The position numbers and the translations under genes are program-made. Under the pieces are notes generated by a model. It had not been told where the DNA came from. It searched no databases and was given only the letters and a program-made list of their open reading frames with translations. From an uncultured Collinsella sp. (GTDB lineage Bacteria; Actinomycetota; Coriobacteriia; Coriobacteriales; Coriobacteriaceae), in assembly GCA_947003675.1 (NCBI GenBank), contig CAMQPJ010000068.1, forward strand, positions 1-6,797: DNA of 6,797 bases. The letters are read 5' to 3'. Shown in pieces: positions 5,367 through 6,797 of this stretch (position 1 is its first letter; each line of letters opens with the position of its first letter).

Positions 5367-6797
5367 CTAACGCAGGTACGCCTTTGCGTTGCCCAGGCTG
5401 TAGGCGATCGTTGAGCCGTTGTGCAGCAGTGACGACGTCTGCGGAGTGATCATGCCGGTAATACCCAATGCCAACAGCGCCGAGTTGGTGAGCATCACCT
5501 TGGAATACGAACTCGACAGACGGTCGATAAGCCCCTGACTCATGCGGCGCAGGCGCACGATTGCGGCCAGATCTGTATCGGTCAGGATGATATCGGCGAC
5601 CTCCTTGGCGATGTCGCTTCCACCGCCCATGGCCAGACCCACATCGGCCAGACCCAGCGCCGGTGAGTCGTTGACGCCGTCGCCCACCATGGCAACGTGG
5701 CGCCCCTCGCCCTTAATGCGCTCCACATACGCGTACTTGTCCTCGGGCAGCAGCTCGGCCTTAAACTCGTCGACACCTGCCTCGCGAGCAATGCGCTCGG
5801 CCGTGCGCTCCGAGTCGCCCGTGAGCATGACCACGTGCTTAACGCCCAACGCGTGCAAGTCGGCGATGGCCTCGCGGACCCCGGGCTTAAGCGGGTCCTC
5901 GATACCGAGCACGCCCACAACGGTGCCGTCGACCGCCAGATACAGCGGCGACAGGCCCTGCATCTGGGACTCGATGCGCTCCTTTATGTCGGACTCGAGC
6001 TGCGCGCCCTCATCCTCAAACACAAAGTGTGCCGAGCCGATAATCGCGCGACGTCCTTCGATGGACGAAGCGATGCCGTGTGCCACGATGTACTCGACGG
6101 CAGCATGGCGCTCGCGGTGCTCGAGCCCGCGCTCGCGGGCGGCGTTGACCACGGCACGCGCCACCGGATGCGGGAAATGCTCCTCCAAGCAAGCGGAAAG
6201 GCGCAGGACCTCATCCTCGCTCCAGCCATCGGTGGTGAGCACGCAGGCAAGACGCGGCTGTGCCTCGGTGAGCGTGCCGGTCTTATCAAACACAATGGTG
6301 TCGGCCTTGGCAAACGACTCAAAGTACTTCGCACCCTTGACCATGACGCCCATCTTGGCAGCATCGCTCATGGCAGTCATGACGGCGACGGAACCCGTGA
6401 GTTTGAGTGCGCACGAGTAGTCGACCATCAGCGCCGCTGAGGTCTTGATGAGGCTGCGCGTGGTGAGCGCAACCAGGCCCGCGAGCAGGAAGTTCCATGG
6501 GACGATCTTGTTGGCGAGGTCCTCCATGTGCGACTGACCCTCGGACTTGAGCGAGTCGGCCGTCTGCACGAGCGAGACGATCGAGCGGAGCTTGGTCTGA
6601 GCCGTGTTGGCGCGCACACGCACCAAGATGCTGCCATCTTCCACAACGGTGCCGGCGAACACGTCGTCGCCCACGCTGCGCTCGACGGCCAGCGGTTCGC
6701 CGGTCAGGGTCGCCTGGTTGACCATAGCGCTCCCCTGCTCGACCACGCCGTCGATACAGATAGACATGCCGGTGCGCACGGCGACCAAATCGCCGGG
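5367..6797 (-). CDS. P1B-type heavy-metal-transporting ATPase, C-terminal part (runs off right edge)
   Basis: This membrane pump exports or imports a transition metal using a phospho-aspartate cycle. About 476 C-terminal residues are visible; numbering starts at the edge codon. In order: actuator-domain TGEP at about 32-35; a membrane hairpin around 100-145; DKTGTLT with phosphorylated Asp171; a P1B HP motif in EEHFPHPVARA with His210; TGDSERTA from 326; GDGVNDSPAL from 372; and a final membrane pair ending in LHNGSTIAYSLGNAKAYLR. The HP motif and lack of the large extra membrane domain of other P-types support P1B. The metal-site helix reads MVDYSCALKLTGS where copper pumps have CPC and A-L-A-T-P: one Cys is kept, the Pro is replaced by Ser, and a Lys follows. 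The metal therefore cannot be assigned. The N-terminus is outside the window. The open frame reaches the edge through PGDL, and the stop is followed by a terminator. No metal-responsive regulator is visible. Confidence 0.93.
   Translation of the reverse strand, partial: PGDLVAVRTGMSICIDGVVEQGSAMVNQATLTGEPLAVERSVGDDVFAGTVVEDGSILVRVRANTAQTKLRSIVSLVQTADSLKSEGQSHMEDLANKIVPWNFLLAGLVALTTRSLIKTSAALMVDYSCALKLTGSVAVMTAMSDAAKMGVMVKGAKYFESFAKADTIVFDKTGTLTEAQPRLACVLTTDGWSEDEVLRLSACLEEHFPHPVARAVVNAARERGLEHRERHAAVEYIVAHGIASSIEGRRAIIGSAHFVFEDEGAQLESDIKERIESQMQGLSPLYLAVDGTVVGVLGIEDPLKPGVREAIADLHALGVKHVVMLTGDSERTAERIAREAGVDEFKAELLPEDKYAYVERIKGEGRHVAMVGDGVNDSPALGLADVGLAMGGGSDIAKEVADIILTDTDLAAIVRLRRMSQGLIDRLSSSYSKVMLTNSALLALGITGMITPQTSSLLHNGSTIAYSLGNAKAYLR

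Noticed and set aside
5542..6440. Long plus-strand open frames of 292 and 247 codons
   Set aside because: They are antisense shadows of the P-type ATPase, whose motifs are all intact.

Overview
The window looks like a GC-rich actinobacterial chromosome segment, most plausibly Coriobacteriia (Collinsella or a close relative). This is inferred from the rplM-rpsI-glmM gene order, codon style and intergenic repeats; no taxonomic search was run.

Left part (1-1710), all on the minus strand. A promoter near 1583-1610 leads through a short structured leader into rplM (L13) and rpsI (S9). These are 2 nt apart and probably translationally coupled, and a strong intrinsic terminator follows at 601-644. 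Beyond it, with its own ribosome binding site, starts glmM (phosphoglucosamine mutase), which runs off the left edge. Upstream of the ribosomal operon, on the same strand, lies a patatin-like serine hydrolase (1710-2588).

Middle part (2589-3868). About 680 bp hold no credible protein gene but are highly structured. First comes an array with an exact 62-bp period, in which each boundary forms a 14-bp-arm hairpin with compensatory changes. Next come two 47-nt direct repeats 211 bp apart. Each contains 17 nt identical to the T-arm and 3' side of the adjacent tmRNA gene, in inverted orientation. Then comes the tmRNA gene ssrA (minus strand, 3268-3631) with a 13-bp-stem terminator. A divergent intergenic region separates ssrA from the next gene.

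Right part (3869-6797). A small acidic protein of unknown function (plus strand) converges on a minus-strand toxin-antitoxin pair: a ribbon-helix-helix antitoxin and a PIN-domain toxin overlapping by GTGA. The pair has its own promoter and a palindromic operator candidate. Its -35 box abuts the T-tract of the terminator that ends the gene upstream, a P1B-type metal ATPase running off the right edge. The ATPase has an unusual SC-A-L-K motif where most relatives carry CPC-like residues.

The genes do not form one pathway. Translation and housekeeping functions (L13, S9, GlmM, tmRNA) are interleaved with accessory ones (toxin-antitoxin, metal ATPase, patatin). The least explained part is the repeat region between the patatin gene and tmRNA.
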